In this document: one piece after another, positions 1-9,425 of the stretch
Position numbering within the stretch: the first letter of the stretch is position 1
Layout: each line of letters opens with the position of its first letter
Assembly (NCBI RefSeq): GCF_012275575.1
Contig: NZ_NPIH01000108.1
Location: forward strand, 1 to 64,000
Source: Paraburkholderia sp. SG-MS1
GTDB taxonomy: Bacteria; Pseudomonadota; Gammaproteobacteria; Burkholderiales; Burkholderiaceae
DNA length: 64,000 nt
Direction of reading: 5' to 3'
Position numbers and translations under genes: made by a program
The notes under the pieces: generated by a model
Seen by the model: the letters and a program-made list of their open reading frames with translations, nothing else
Database searches by the model: none
What the model was told of the DNA's origin: nothing

Positions 1-135
1 CTGACCGAAGCGATGGACGCTTATGCGCCCTACTTCCGCGGCTTCGAGCCGGTGACGGCGCAACGCGCTGCGCTCGCCTACGTGCGCAGCGTGGAAGGCG
101 CGCAGACGGGACGGGTGTATCGCGTGGGGTATTGA
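1..135 (+). CDS. C-terminal end of an unidentified protein (cut by window edge)
   Basis: Frame 1 is open from the first base to a TGA at 133-135 and gives the last 44 residues of a protein ending in VYRVGY. The start lies outside the window. The tail has no catalytic motif I can name; its ending is reminiscent of the C-termini of NAD(P)-binding short-chain reductases, but this is only an impression. It converges with the IlvD/Edd dehydratase gene, whose stop is 114 bp away. That gap shows no clear terminator. Confidence 0.5.
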   Translation: MTEAMDAYAPYFRGFEPVTAQRAALAYVRSVEGAQTGRVYRVGY

Positions 136-249
136 ATGTCGAGGGAATCACGCGATGCGGTCTCGCTGTGTCGCCGCGCCATGGCGGCTGCACTGCTCTG
201 CCGACGGCCCTCGATAAACCCGGTGCGTCGCGCCCGGGCTGCCAGATCC

Positions 250-2022
250 TCAGTGAATCTCCGGCTCGCCCGGCTTGTCCGGCTTGTCCGGTTGCGATGC
301 GGCAAGCGCACCGCCTCGTTGCAGGAAGTCGAAGTCGCAGCCCTGATTCGCCTGCATCACATGCACCTGGTACATCGCGCCATAGCCGCGCGTGAAACGC
401 GGCGCCGGCCTGACCCACGCGGCTCGGCGCCGCGCCAGTTCTTCGTCCGGCACCAGCAGGTTGAGCCTGCGCCGCGGTACGTCCAGCTCGATCGAGTCGC
501 CGCTTTGCACCAGCGCAAACGGCCCGCCCACGAACGACTCGGGCGCCACGTGCAACACGCACGCGCCGTAACTCGTGCCGCTCATCCGCGCATCCGAGAT
601 GCGCACCATGTCGCGCACGCCCTTTTGCAACAGCTTGCGGGGGATCGGCAATTGCCCCCACTCGGGCATGCCCGGCGCGCCCACCGGCCCCGCATGCTGA
701 AGCACGATCACACAGGTCTCGTCGATATCGAGCGCTTCATCGTCGATGCGCGCGGCGAGATCGTTATAGTCCTGGAACACCACCGCGCGGCCGGTATGCA
801 CGAGCAGATGCGGCTCGGCCGCGCCGGGTTTGATCACCGCGCCGTCGGGCGCGATATTGCCGCGCAGCACCGCGAGGCCGCTGTCAGGCAAGAGCGGCTT
901 GTCGCGGCGGCGAATCACTTCGTCGTTGAAAATTCGCGCGCCTTCGAGGTTCTCCCCGAGCGTGCGGCCGTTCACGGTCCTCTGCGAACCGTCGATCAGC
1001 TCGCCCAACTCCGCAAGCAGCGCCCGCAAGCCGCCCGCGTAAAAAAAGTCCTCCATCAGGTAGACGCCGGTCGGCCGGACGTTGGCCAATACCGGCGTGC
1101 GGCGCGAGATGTCGTCGTAGCGATCGAGCGTCAGCGCGATGCCTGCGCGGCGCGCGAGCGCAATCATGTGGACGATCGCATTGGTCGAGCCGGACAGCGC
1201 GAGGCAGGTGGTCACGGCGTTATCGACCGAGCCGGCGGTGATGAGGTCGGAAGGCTTGAGATCCTCCCACACCATGTCGACGATGCGCATGCCGGTCTGC
1301 ACCGCCATCTGCGCATGGCGCGAATCCGCCGCGGGAATCGACGCAAAGCCGGGCAGCGTGAAGCCGAGCGCCTCGGCCGCGCTCGTCATCGTCGAGGCGG
1401 TGCCCATCGTCATGCAATGCCCCGGCGAGCGCGCAATGCCGCCTTCGATGCCTTGCCAGTCGTCCTGCGTGATCGTCCCGGCACGAAGCTCGGCCCAGTA
1501 CTTCCAGACGTCCGAGCCGGAGCCTAGCGTCACGCCATGCCAGTTGCCGCGCAGCATCGGGCCGGCGGGCAGAAAGATCGCGGGCAGGTCCATCGAGATC
1601 GCGCCCATCAGCAAAGCGGGTGTGGTCTTGTCGCAGCCGCCCATCAGCACGACGCCGTCGGCGGGATACGAGCGCAGGGTCTCCTCGGCTTCCATCGCGA
1701 GGAAGTTGCGGTACAGCATCGTGGTGGGTTTCTGGAACGGCTCGGAGAGTGTCTGCACCGGCAGCTCGACGGGAAAGCCGCCGGCCTGCCAGATGCCGCG
1801 CTTCACTTCCTCGACGCGCTGCTTGAAATGCGTGTGGCACGCATTGATCTCGCTCCACGTGTTGAGAATCGCGATGACCGGCTTGCCCGAGTATTCCTCC
1901 CGGTTGTAGCCCATCTGCGCGGTGCGCGAGCGATGGCCGAACGAACGCATATCGTTCGCGCCGTACCAGCGGTGGCTGCGCAGCTCCTCGGGGGTCTTTC
2001 TCTTCGTCAACGTCGGCTCCAC
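250..2022 (-). CDS. IlvD/Edd family sugar-acid dehydratase (L-arabinonate/D-xylonate dehydratase-like)
   Basis: 590 aa, GTG start. Likely removes water from an aldonic acid to give a 2-keto-3-deoxy sugar acid in the cytoplasm. Three cysteines fit [2Fe-2S] cluster ligands: Cys62 (NACHTHF), Cys130 (GGCDKTTPA) and Cys203 ([10 protein letters not shown]). Their spacing matches the pentonate dehydratase subgroup, and the N-terminal RSHRWYG and [13 protein letters not shown] motifs also belong to that branch rather than to true dihydroxy-acid dehydratases of branched amino-acid synthesis. Lys132 is the usual carbamylated metal ligand, and Ser481 in the MSGTSYG motif is the presumed base. It is the last gene of a transporter operon, 19 bp after the permease stop, and is functionally paired with the SMP-30 lactonase upstream. 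The exact sugar acid cannot be read from sequence. Confidence 0.88.
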   Translation of the reverse strand: MEPTLTKRKTPEELRSHRWYGANDMRSFGHRSRTAQMGYNREEYSGKPVIAILNTWSEINACHTHFKQRVEEVKRGIWQAGGFPVELPVQTLSEPFQKPTTMLYRNFLAMEAEETLRSYPADGVVLMGGCDKTTPALLMGAISMDLPAIFLPAGPMLRGNWHGVTLGSGSDVWKYWAELRAGTITQDDWQGIEGGIARSPGHCMTMGTASTMTSAAEALGFTLPGFASIPAADSRHAQMAVQTGMRIVDMVWEDLKPSDLITAGSVDNAVTTCLALSGSTNAIVHMIALARRAGIALTLDRYDDISRRTPVLANVRPTGVYLMEDFFYAGGLRALLAELGELIDGSQRTVNGRTLGENLEGARIFNDEVIRRRDKPLLPDSGLAVLRGNIAPDGAVIKPGAAEPHLLVHTGRAVVFQDYNDLAARIDDEALDIDETCVIVLQHAGPVGAPGMPEWGQLPIPRKLLQKGVRDMVRISDARMSGTSYGACVLHVAPESFVGGPFALVQSGDSIELDVPRRRLNLLVPDEELARRRAAWVRPAPRFTRGYGAMYQVHVMQANQGCDFDFLQRGGALAASQPDKPDKPGEPEIH

Positions 2023-2041
2023 GAATAGCGTCGGGAGTGCT

Positions 2042-2971
2042 TCAGCGCTTCTGCTCCTTCACGCGCGACACGATCTGCGTCGGGCTGACGAATTGCAGCG
2101 CGATCAGCACCCAGATCAGCGTGATCGCCATATAGATCATCGCCATCGCATCGATCGATTGCGGAGCGCGCACGCCGGTTGAAAATACAGCGTAGTACAA
2201 CGCGACCACCAGCGTTTGCGTAGCGGGCCCCGCGGTGAAGAAAGTCAGCTCGAACATGCCAATGGTGCGCACGAGCACCAGCAGCCCCGCCGCGAGCATG
2301 CCGGGCACCAGCAGCGGCAGCAGCACATAGCGGAAATAACGGAACGTGTTGGCGCCGAAAATGCGCGCCGCCGCTTCGAGATTCGGGTCGATCTGCTCGA
2401 TGAACGGCGTCATCACCAGAATCACGAACGGCAGCGCCGGCACCAGGTTGGCGAGGATCACGCCGCTCAGCGTGCCGGCGAGACCGGTCTTGTACATCAC
2501 GGTCGCCATCGGAATGCCGTAGGTGACGGGCGGCACCATCAACGGCAGCAGGAAGATCAGCATCACGAGGCGCTTGCCGCGAAACTGCACGCGGGCGAGC
2601 GCGTATGCCGCCGGCACGCCCAGCAGCACCGACAGCAGCACGACCGCGCCGACCACCTCGACGGTCACCCACAGCACGCTCGCGAGCTGGAAATCGCTCC
2701 ACGCCTGCGCATACCAGTGCAGCGTGAAGCCTTGCGGCAACAGGGTGCCGAACCAGCGCGTCGCCACCGAATTGACCGCGACGGTCGCGATCAGCAGCAC
2801 CACGTTGAGCAGGAAGAACACCATCACGGCCCACACCAGCACGCGCCATACGCGGCCGGGCACGCCGGCGCGCTGCGTCGCGCGTTTGACGGGCTCGCGC
2901 GCGCCGTCGCCGCGGCCTGTCGAAGCGGATCCGGACCACGCGGGCTGCGCCGCACGACGTTCGCTCGTCAT
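2042..2971 (-). CDS. ABC transporter permease, PotC/ThiP-like
   Basis: 309 aa inner-membrane permease with about six hydrophobic segments. The binding-protein-dependent transport signature is [20 protein letters not shown] near residue 210, the loop that contacts the ATPase. The start is fixed by a 4-bp ATGA overlap with the preceding permease. The first 45 residues are cytoplasmic, charged and rich in Ala and Arg. It forms the heterodimeric channel with the product of 2971-3861. The subclass is that of polyamine, iron and thiamine uptake systems (MalF/PotB superfamily), but operon content points to a sugar acid. Confidence 0.87.
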   Translation of the reverse strand: MTSERRAAQPAWSGSASTGRGDGAREPVKRATQRAGVPGRVWRVLVWAVMVFFLLNVVLLIATVAVNSVATRWFGTLLPQGFTLHWYAQAWSDFQLASVLWVTVEVVGAVVLLSVLLGVPAAYALARVQFRGKRLVMLIFLLPLMVPPVTYGIPMATVMYKTGLAGTLSGVILANLVPALPFVILVMTPFIEQIDPNLEAAARIFGANTFRYFRYVLLPLLVPGMLAAGLLVLVRTIGMFELTFFTAGPATQTLVVALYYAVFSTGVRAPQSIDAMAMIYMAITLIWVLIALQFVSPTQIVSRVKEQKR

Positions 2972-3861
2972 CAGCCTTTGCCTCCGGTTGCCGGTCCGCT
3001 GTAGAAGAAGCGGCGCGCACCGAGCAACGCGGCGACCACCAGCAATTGCACGAAGCCCATCACCATCGCGATTGCGGAAGCGAGCGAATAGTCGTAGCTT
3101 TCGAACGCGGCTTCGGCGGCGGCGATCGACATCACGCGCGTCGGACCCGCGGGCGCGCCGAGCAGCACCGCCGACGGAAACACCGAAAACGCCTGCACGA
3201 ACGACAGACACGCTGCCATCGTCAGCCCCGGCACCAGCAGCGGCAGATAAATGCGGCGAAACTGCTGCCACGGACTCGCGCCGAGCGTCGCCGCCGCGCT
3301 CGCGAGCGTCGGGTCGATGCCGCTCACGTACGACAGCGTCAGCAGAAACGCAAACGGAAAGCCCGACACGATCAGCGAGATCAGCACGCCCCAGAAATTG
3401 TGCGTGAGGCGCACTTCGCGCGTGTACAGATGCAGCCCTTGCAAAGCCTGTGGAAACCAGCCGTTGGGGCCAAAGTAGGTCAGCATGCCGTCGGCGATCA
3501 GCACGGTGCCGAGCGTGACGGGAATCACCAGCAGCGTCGTGACGATCTTCTGATAGCGCGAGTAGCGGCGCAGCGCGAACGCTACCGGCACCGACACGCC
3601 GACGTTGATCAGCGTCGCGGGCACCGCGAGCTTGAGGGTGACGAGGATCGTCGGCCACATCGACGTGTCGGTGAAGAACGTCAGGTAGTTGGCCCATAGG
3701 CCGCCGCCGTTCATCGGCCGGAACGACAGCACGAGACCGTACGCGAACGGATAGATGAACATCGCGACGATGAACAGCAACGCCGGCGTGACGAGCCATG
3801 CCTTGGCGTCGCGCGCCGCGAGCGGTGGCGAAGCGGGCGGCGACAATGTAGGCGTGTTCAT
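2971..3861 (-). CDS. ABC transporter permease, PotB-like
   Basis: 296 aa partner permease. Hydrophobic segments begin at about residue 25 (LVTPALLFIVAMFIYPFAYG). The EAA loop is SAAATLGASPWQQFRRIYLP near residue 190. It overlaps the ATPase gene upstream and the second permease downstream by ATGA, so translation is coupled across all three. An in-frame upstream ATG (3954) exists, but it would run deep into the ATPase gene and add an Arg-rich tail unlike any permease, so it was rejected. Confidence 0.87.
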   Translation of the reverse strand: MNTPTLSPPASPPLAARDAKAWLVTPALLFIVAMFIYPFAYGLVLSFRPMNGGGLWANYLTFFTDTSMWPTILVTLKLAVPATLINVGVSVPVAFALRRYSRYQKIVTTLLVIPVTLGTVLIADGMLTYFGPNGWFPQALQGLHLYTREVRLTHNFWGVLISLIVSGFPFAFLLTLSYVSGIDPTLASAAATLGASPWQQFRRIYLPLLVPGLTMAACLSFVQAFSVFPSAVLLGAPAGPTRVMSIAAAEAAFESYDYSLASAIAMVMGFVQLLVVAALLGARRFFYSGPATGGKG

Positions 3862-4937
3862 GCGGCCTCGGCGTCGTAGACCAGCACGCGCGACGGCGCC
3901 ACGCGCAAACTGATGCGCTCGCCCGCCACGAATTCGCCGACGATGCGCGCCCACACGTCGCCGAATGCAGTCTTCACACGCAGCAACGAATCGTGGCCGC
4001 CGTATTCGACCGCGTCGACCAGCGCGTCGAACGCGTTGTCCGCGCCGGGCGCGGCGCGCTCCATATCCTCGGGCCGCAGCGCGACGCTCACGCGCTTGTT
4101 GTCGAAGCCCGCCATCGGCGTGCCGATCAGACGCACGCCGTTCACGCTCACCGCGACGCCGTCGCCGTGGGTGCCTTCGAGCGTGAATTCAGCCACGTTC
4201 CGATAACCCATGAAACGCGCGACATGCAGATTGTGCGGCCGTGTGTAGACCTCTTTCGGCGTGGCAACCTGCTGCACCACGCCCTCCTTCATGACGACGA
4301 TGCGGTCCGCCATCGACAGCGCTTCATCCTGATCGTGCGTCACGTAGAGCGTCGCGCGGTCGAGCTGGCTATGAATACGGCGAATTTCAGCGCGCATTTC
4401 GATGCGCAGTTTGGTGTCGAGGTTCGACAGCGGTTCGTCCATCAGGATTAGCGGCGGCTCGATCACGATAGCCCGCGCAATCGCCACGCGCTGTTGCTGA
4501 CCGCCGGACAATTGACCAGGCAGCTTGTGTTCATGACCGACCAGTTGCACGAGCTGCAGCGCCTCGCGCACGCGACGCGTCGTTTCGCTTCTGCCGACGC
4601 CGCGCATCTTCAAGCCGAAGCCGACGTTGTCGAGCACGCTCATATGCGGGAACAGCGCGTAGTTCTGGAACACCATGCCGAAGCCGCGCTTTTCCGGCGG
4701 CAACACGTCGATGCGTTTGTCGTCGAGCCAGATGCCGCCGCCCGTCAACGGCTGCAAGCCGGCAATGCAATTGAGCGCCGTCGATTTACCGCAGCCGGAC
4801 GGCCCGAGCAACGCGATGAACTCGCCCCGCTGGATCGTCAGATCGAGTTCCTGCAGCGCCGCGATCGCGTGGCCTTGCGCATTCGTGAAACTGCGGCTCA
4901 CCGAGTCGAGCCGCAACTGCTCAAAGTGATGCTTCAT
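3858..4937 (-). CDS. ABC transporter ATP-binding protein, PotA/UgpC-like
   Basis: 359 aa. Walker A GPSGCGKS is at residues 45-52, the Q-loop is VFQNYALFPH, the ABC signature is LSGGQQQR and Walker B is LILMDEP. A C-terminal TOBE-type regulatory segment follows residue 240. This is the usual length for CUT/PotA-type importers. The ATG at 4937 is preceded by an AGGA about ten bases upstream. A stem-loop lies between this gene and the binding-protein gene, which may let the binding protein be expressed more strongly than the membrane parts. Confidence 0.9.
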   Translation of the reverse strand: MKHHFEQLRLDSVSRSFTNAQGHAIAALQELDLTIQRGEFIALLGPSGCGKSTALNCIAGLQPLTGGGIWLDDKRIDVLPPEKRGFGMVFQNYALFPHMSVLDNVGFGLKMRGVGRSETTRRVREALQLVQLVGHEHKLPGQLSGGQQQRVAIARAIVIEPPLILMDEPLSNLDTKLRIEMRAEIRRIHSQLDRATLYVTHDQDEALSMADRIVVMKEGVVQQVATPKEVYTRPHNLHVARFMGYRNVAEFTLEGTHGDGVAVSVNGVRLIGTPMAGFDNKRVSVALRPEDMERAAPGADNAFDALVDAVEYGGHDSLLRVKTAFGDVWARIVGEFVAGERISLRVAPSRVLVYDAEAA

Positions 4938-4952
4938 GGAGGTTTCCTGATA

Positions 4953-4994
4953 CGCGTGACATGTCGACGAATGCTCCTCCCGACCTGTCACGCG
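4953..4994 (-). other. Intercistronic stem-loop between binding-protein and ATPase genes
   Basis: Perfect 9-bp inverted repeat CGCGTGACA / TGTCACGCG (4953-4961 and 4986-4994) around a 24-base loop, lying in the 92-bp gap of the operon. It has no U-run, so it is more likely an mRNA-stabilising or partial attenuation structure protecting the binding-protein transcript than a true terminator. It could also be a regulator-binding dyad. Confidence 0.45.
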
Positions 4995-5029
4995 CGAATC
5001 GCGACGGCATGCATGGCTGGATGCGCGGA

Positions 5030-6199
5030 CTACCTGGTCTTCTGTGCGCCGACCTCGGCATCCCACTTCTTGAACGCCGCGACCATGGCGGACGCATTCA
5101 ACGGCAACGCATGTGGACGGTCAGCCAGCAGTTTCGCGTATTCCGGGCGGCCGTACTTCTTCAGCACCTCCTGGCTGTGCGCGGGCGCCTGTTCGACGCT
5201 CACGCCCTTGATCGCCGGGCCGGGATAGAAATAGCCGTCGTCATAAGTCATGGCCTGCTGCGCCGGTTCGAGCATGAAGTTCATCATCTTGTAGATGACG
5301 TCGAGCTTTTCCTTCGGCACGCCCTTTGGAATCACCATGTAGTGCGCGTCGTTCACCCATGTCATGTTGTCGAACGCCTGCACCCGGAATTCAGCCGGCA
5401 CGATGCCGAGCGCTCGTGGGTTGATGTCCCAGCCCGTTACCGTGACGGTCATGTCGCGCGTGCCCTCGCCCAGTTCCTTCATCACCGCCGAGGTGCCGCC
5501 AGGATAGTAAGGAATGCACTCGTTCAGTTGCTTCAGAAAGGCCCACGTCTTGTCCCAGCCGTGAATCGGGTCCTGCGGATCCTTGTCGCCGAGCACGTAT
5601 GGCAAGCCCATCAGGAACGTACGGCCCGGACCCGAGTTGGCCGGCCGTGCATAGATCAGCTTGTCCGGATGCGCCTTGCACCATTGCAGAAGCTGCTTGG
5701 GCGTCTTGGGCGGATCGCCGACTTTGGCGGGGTTGTATTCGAGCAGCGGACCGGCCGGCATATACGCGACCGTGAGGCCATAGCCCTGCGCGAGGTCCTG
5801 CATCTTGCGCGGACCCGGCGCGTATTTGTCGAGCACGCCGGGAAACTGCGCCGCGTTGTCCGGCAGCAGTTTGATCCACAGGTTCTGTTCGATGCCGGCC
5901 GCGAGCGCGTCGGTGCCGGTCAGGACGAGATCGATGTCGGAGCGGCCTGCGCCCTGCATCGCCTTGATCTTGCCGGGCAATTGCGGAGCGGGCGCGTTGG
6001 TGAACGTGAGACTGGCGACGAGGTTCGGATACTTCGCCTTGAATGCCTCGAAGCCCTTTTGCGTGAGTTGGAGATCGCCGGCCACGTCGACGATGTTGAT
6101 CGTGACCGGATCGGCCGCGTGCGCTGCGGATGCAAATGCGGCGCTCGCCGCGAGACATACGGACACCAGCTTGAGCGACAACCTGTGCGAAACAGTCAT
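5030..6199 (-). CDS. Periplasmic solute-binding protein, family 1 (PotD/AfuA-like)
   Basis: 389 aa. The Sec signal peptide is MTVSHRLSLKLVSVCLAASA, with cleavage after AAHA at about residue 27. It captures the substrate for the downstream ATPase and permeases. The mature protein begins DPVTINIVDVAGDLQL and has the two-lobed family 1 pattern. The ATG at 6199 has a strong GAGGAGA ribosome site; an in-frame ATG 33 bases upstream lacks one. It is the first gene of the transporter cluster, 301 bp from the SMP-30 stop, so a second promoter may sit in that gap. The ligand is unknown; the adjacent dehydratase and lactonase suggest a sugar acid or lactone. Confidence 0.85.
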   Translation of the reverse strand: MTVSHRLSLKLVSVCLAASAAFASAAHAADPVTINIVDVAGDLQLTQKGFEAFKAKYPNLVASLTFTNAPAPQLPGKIKAMQGAGRSDIDLVLTGTDALAAGIEQNLWIKLLPDNAAQFPGVLDKYAPGPRKMQDLAQGYGLTVAYMPAGPLLEYNPAKVGDPPKTPKQLLQWCKAHPDKLIYARPANSGPGRTFLMGLPYVLGDKDPQDPIHGWDKTWAFLKQLNECIPYYPGGTSAVMKELGEGTRDMTVTVTGWDINPRALGIVPAEFRVQAFDNMTWVNDAHYMVIPKGVPKEKLDVIYKMMNFMLEPAQQAMTYDDGYFYPGPAIKGVSVEQAPAHSQEVLKKYGRPEYAKLLADRPHALPLNASAMVAAFKKWDAEVGAQKTR

Positions 6200-6500
6200 T
6201 GCGTCTCCTCGCTTCTTGGTATGGAAGTCCACCCGTCAGGTGCGCAGCGGGCGGTGTCTCTCTACCAACGCAACATAGCGAAGCGGAACAGCCGATGTCA
6301 AGCAAATACTCGCGAGCGCGCGCGGCGCATGAAAACCGCCGTTTTTTGCGGGGAATTCTTATCGATCAAAGCGGAGCGCGCCGCATCCAAGGGCAAACCC
6401 GGAGCCGGTGAGGTGGTCGCACGATTCGTTGTCAAGCAACAGGAGAATGCCTGGTGCGTTCATCTGCGCCCATCCACATCTGCTCACGCCGATTCGCGCT

Positions 6501-7439
6501 TCAGCCGCCTTGCACGCCCTGCGTATTCACATAGAGCGAATACAGACCATGGCTTGCCGCCATGAACAGCCGGTTGCGATGACGCCCACCGAAGCACACG
6601 TTCGCGCAACGCTCCGGCAATGCAATGTGGCCAAGCGGCTCGCCTTGCGCGGTGAAGACACGCACGCCGTCGAGTTCGTCGGTGCCCATGCCCCAGCCGC
6701 ACCACAGATTGCCATGGACGTCGACACGAAAGCCGTCCGGCGTGCCCGCACCGGCGTCGATCAGCACGCGGTTGTTCGACAGTGCAGCGCCGTCGCCGCC
6801 GACATCGAACGCGCGGATCTTGCGCGGCTCGCCACGCGATTCGACGATGTACAGCACCGACTCGTCCGGCGAGAACGCGAGGCCGTTTGGGCCAAGCACG
6901 TCGTCGGCGACCATCGACACCTCGCCGGACTGCCCGTCGACGCGGTACACGCACGCCGGCAGTTCCGACGCCTGGCGCTCGCCTTCGTAGAAGCCGTCGA
7001 TGCCGAAGGTCGGGTCGCTGAACCAGATAGAGCCGTCCGACTTCACGATCACGTCGTTCGGCGAATTGAAACGCTTGCCTTGATAACGGTCGGCGAGCAC
7101 GGTGATCGAGCCGTCGTATTCGGTGCGCGTCACGCGGCGCGTGAGGTGCTCGCAACTGACGAGGCGTCCCTGTCGATCGCGCGTGTGGCCGTTCGCATTG
7201 TTCGACGACTGCCGGAACGTGCTGACGGTGCCGCTCGGTTCGTCCCAGCGCAGGATGCGGTCGTTGGGTATGTCGCTCCACAGCAGATAGCGGCCATCGC
7301 CGAACCAGACCGGGCCTTCCGACCAGCGCGCGCCCTGGTACAGACACTCGACGGAAGCAGAGGCAAGAATCAGCGACTTGAAGCGCGGATCGATTACGCG
7401 GATAGAAGGATCGGGATAGCGTCGGCTGTTGTCGGTCAT
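6501..7439 (-). CDS. SMP-30/gluconolactonase family lactonase
   Basis: 312 aa six-bladed beta-propeller lactonase. It would open a sugar lactone to the aldonic acid used by the IlvD/Edd dehydratase of the same cluster. Metal-ligand motifs of the family are visible: Glu in WSEGPVW near residue 40, Asn in NSPNDVIV near residue 125, and Asp in GLAFSPDES near residue 190. The ATG at 7439 overlaps the stop of a short upstream reading frame (ATGA). No signal peptide, so cytoplasmic. Confidence 0.87.
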   Translation of the reverse strand: MTDNSRRYPDPSIRVIDPRFKSLILASASVECLYQGARWSEGPVWFGDGRYLLWSDIPNDRILRWDEPSGTVSTFRQSSNNANGHTRDRQGRLVSCEHLTRRVTRTEYDGSITVLADRYQGKRFNSPNDVIVKSDGSIWFSDPTFGIDGFYEGERQASELPACVYRVDGQSGEVSMVADDVLGPNGLAFSPDESVLYIVESRGEPRKIRAFDVGGDGAALSNNRVLIDAGAGTPDGFRVDVHGNLWCGWGMGTDELDGVRVFTAQGEPLGHIALPERCANVCFGGRHRNRLFMAASHGLYSLYVNTQGVQGG

Positions 7440-7579
7440 GCTGGTGATTGGGGTTCGGAGATCGATGAATGGGTTCGCGCAAACTCGCGTTCCAGCGCAA
7501 GCAGTGCTCGCGCGGCAGCGTCGATCTTCGCATGATGTTCGGGCGGCGTCGAACTGAGCTGTGGCAGCGTCGGAGCCAT
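7436..7579 (-). CDS. Short hypothetical reading frame coupled to the lactonase gene
   Basis: 47 aa from an ATG at 7579, starting MAPTLPQLSS and ending EFARTHSSISEPQSPA. Its stop overlaps the lactonase ATG in an ATGA, the arrangement used by true coupled genes in this operon. This is the main reason to list it. The frame stays open upstream to 7789, but that extension is Arg- and Cys-rich and looks non-coding. It may be a small real protein, a leader peptide, or the tail of a larger eroded gene. Function unknown. Confidence 0.3.
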   Translation of the reverse strand: MAPTLPQLSSTPPEHHAKIDAAARALLALEREFARTHSSISEPQSPA

Positions 7580-8212
7580 GTCGGCGATTTGCGCGAACGT
7601 GACGCATGGTGCAGCACGCGGATCAGCGAGCTTGCGTCGCGCAGATTTCGAGCGGCAGGAACGCGTCTTACAGCCGTTGCGCCGTTTCGTGAGCACCACT
7701 GCGGACCGCCTGCACCAAGGCCATGACCCTGCGCGGCGCGAGGCATCCCGAACCGGTTGTCCATGCTGCGAGCCCGAACTCGCGCACATGCTCGGGCGAA
7801 CTTGGCCGTCGTGTCTCGAAACTACTGCGAACTGTCACTTTTATATGACAATGGAGCCCGACGGGTCCATGCCTGCCCCTTGCAAGATAACGCGCAGCCG
7901 CGCGTTATCGTGGACGAATGCGCGGTTGGGTCCGGCAACCTGGGCCTCGTGCTTAATTAAAATCAGCGGGTAATAATATTGCCAATGAAAGGCTTCAAAA
8001 TGCCGCCGACGGGAGAATTACCTATTCCAAGAGCCTATAACTCTTAATCGCGGGATGAAACACACTTAGATGACAATTCGCTCGTTTTTCTTCGCAGACG
8101 CGCCCCGTCATGCCGTTCGACCGCGTTTGGCGCTGTGCAGGTTTTTTTAGTGTTAGATTATGACGATTAATACAGCCGGACGAATTACAGTTCCGCGACG
8201 AACCGCAACGGG
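7580..8212. promoter_or_regulatory. Intergenic region between the sugar-acid operon and the quorum-sensing locus
   Basis: About 630 bp with no convincing gene. It should contain the minus-strand promoter of the lactonase/transporter operon and the plus-strand promoter of luxR. A dyad TGTCA-N8-TGACA sits at 7833-7850 with an AT-rich centre, a plausible operator for the catabolic operon. From about 7950 to 8180 the sequence becomes distinctly AT-rich, as expected for promoter DNA upstream of luxR. No sigma-54 motif or convincing lux box was seen here. Confidence 0.4.
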
Positions 8213-8971
8213 ATGTTTGCGAGCCTGAGAGAGTTAAAAAAATTGTCGCTACATTTTATCGAGCAGATGGCACCGCTACTGAACGCCGCCGACGAAGCGG
8301 AATGGTTCCGTGCGATTGCGGGCCTTGCCGAGACATGGGGCTTCGACAAAATTTTGATCGCCATGCTGCCGCGCCCCACCATGCGGCTGGAAGATGCCTA
8401 TATACGCAGCACCTACGCGCCGGCTTGGCGACAGACGTATGACAAAGAGGGGTTGGTTCACATCGACCCGACCGTCGAGCATTGCATGGCGCGCGCGGCA
8501 CCGCTGATCTGGTCGCCGGCAATCTTCTCGACCGCGGCGCAGCAATCCATGTACGAGGAAGCGCGCTCATACGGGCTGCGCGCGGGGGTGACGGTACCGA
8601 TTCACGGACCGAACCAGGAAGCCGGCATGATGTGCTTCGTCAACGACAGCAGTTCGATCGACGATTTCCAGCGCCATGTCAACGCGGCGCTACCCAATCT
8701 GGTGTTATTGCGCGACCTGGTGATCGATACCAGCCAGCGCCATCTGGATACGCACGCTCAGACCGTATTGCCCAAGCTCACGCCGCGCGAACGCGAGTGC
8801 CTCAAATGGACCGCACGCGGCAAATCCACCTGGGAAATCTCCCATATCCTGAACTGTTCGGAAGCCGTGGTGAACTTCCACATGAAAAATATCAGGACGA
8901 AATTCGGTGTGAATTCGCGGCGTGCAGCTGCCGTCATCGCGGCGCAACTCGGGCTTATTGACCCGGGTTGA
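8213..8971 (+). CDS. braR: LuxR-type acyl-homoserine-lactone receptor/regulator
   Basis: 252 aa. The N-terminal autoinducer domain (about 20-170) carries the invariant ligand-pocket residues with TraR spacing: Trp72, Tyr76, Asp85, Pro86 and Trp100. The C-terminal LuxR helix-turn-helix begins at LTPRERECLKW and runs through AEAVVNFH-like recognition residues (CSEAVVNFHMKN). It should bind a long-chain AHL made by the LuxI at 9426 and activate that gene. Gene order luxR, rsaL, luxI is that of BraR/RsaL/BraI in plant-associated Paraburkholderia; the symbol rests on this order and on the sequence class, not on a database match. Its 3' end overlaps the convergent rsaL by 17 bp. Confidence 0.88.
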   Translation: MFASLRELKKLSLHFIEQMAPLLNAADEAEWFRAIAGLAETWGFDKILIAMLPRPTMRLEDAYIRSTYAPAWRQTYDKEGLVHIDPTVEHCMARAAPLIWSPAIFSTAAQQSMYEEARSYGLRAGVTVPIHGPNQEAGMMCFVNDSSSIDDFQRHVNAALPNLVLLRDLVIDTSQRHLDTHAQTVLPKLTPRERECLKWTARGKSTWEISHILNCSEAVVNFHMKNIRTKFGVNSRRAAAVIAAQLGLIDPG

Positions 8972-9272
8972 GAAACGCGGCGGCGTCGCGGCTATACAGC
9001 ACTCGCTCGGCACGGCCCAGATCAGCATCGGAAACGGTTTTCGTGAAGTACAAGCCCAGCAGGATCGACACCGGCGCCGGGATTTCAGCACCGGATTCGA
9101 ACCGGCTTCCACGCGACTGAGTGACGCCGAACCGCGCCCAGAAGCGGCGCTGGCTTTCTTTTTTCTTCTTGCGGTACGCAATGATCAGCACACGATCCAC
9201 CGCCGTGGGGGCCTCCGCGGGGCGCGTTTGGAGGCCAGTCAGCGGTTGCCAGTGATTTTCGAGAAGTTCCAT
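8955..9272 (-). CDS. rsaL: RsaL-type repressor of the AHL synthase gene
   Basis: 105 aa. The central region FWARFGVTQSRGSRFESG (about 44-61), followed by IPAPVSILLGLYF, matches the helix-turn-helix of RsaL, the repressor that competes with LuxR-type activators at the bidirectional promoter. A GAGG ribosome site precedes the ATG. The gene is divergent from luxI and converges on luxR. In Pseudomonas and Paraburkholderia RsaL gives signal homeostasis by limiting synthase expression. The C-terminus SRDAAAFLNPGQ overlaps the end of luxR on the other strand. Confidence 0.85.
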   Translation of the reverse strand: MELLENHWQPLTGLQTRPAEAPTAVDRVLIIAYRKKKKESQRRFWARFGVTQSRGSRFESGAEIPAPVSILLGLYFTKTVSDADLGRAERVLYSRDAAAFLNPGQ

Positions 9273-9338
9273 TTTCGTTGCCTCGTCGGTTGGATGCGGA
9301 TACGTGTCTCGAATTCTGCGTTACCCGATAAGCATGCA

Positions 9339-9360
9339 CACCTATCCAGGTAGGTAGGTG
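9339..9360. promoter_or_regulatory. lux-box/RsaL-site candidate between rsaL and luxI
   Basis: A 22-bp imperfect palindrome CACCTA-N10-TAGGTG lies midway between the divergent rsaL and luxI starts (66 bp from each). Its size and position fit a LuxR-family binding site that could also be covered by RsaL. Confidence 0.6.
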
Positions 9361-9425
9361 GCAGAACGATTCAATATGCATAAGTTTTCCTGATATTGGT
9401 TTCTCAACTCGTTCAGGAGAACGGC

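Noticed and set aside
250..320. Tandem Asp-Lys-Pro coding repeat at the end of the dehydratase as a functional repeat
   Set aside because: Only two short units at a variable C-terminus; no evidence of function.
136..1527. 463-codon open frame on the plus strand opposite the dehydratase
   Set aside because: It is antisense to a strongly conserved IlvD/Edd gene, rich in Arg, Ala and His, and without any family motif; long antisense frames are expected at this GC content.
2972..3799. Single long frame joining the two permease genes at 2042-3861
   Set aside because: The upstream part is the shadow frame of the other permease; each permease has its own frame and an ATGA overlap.
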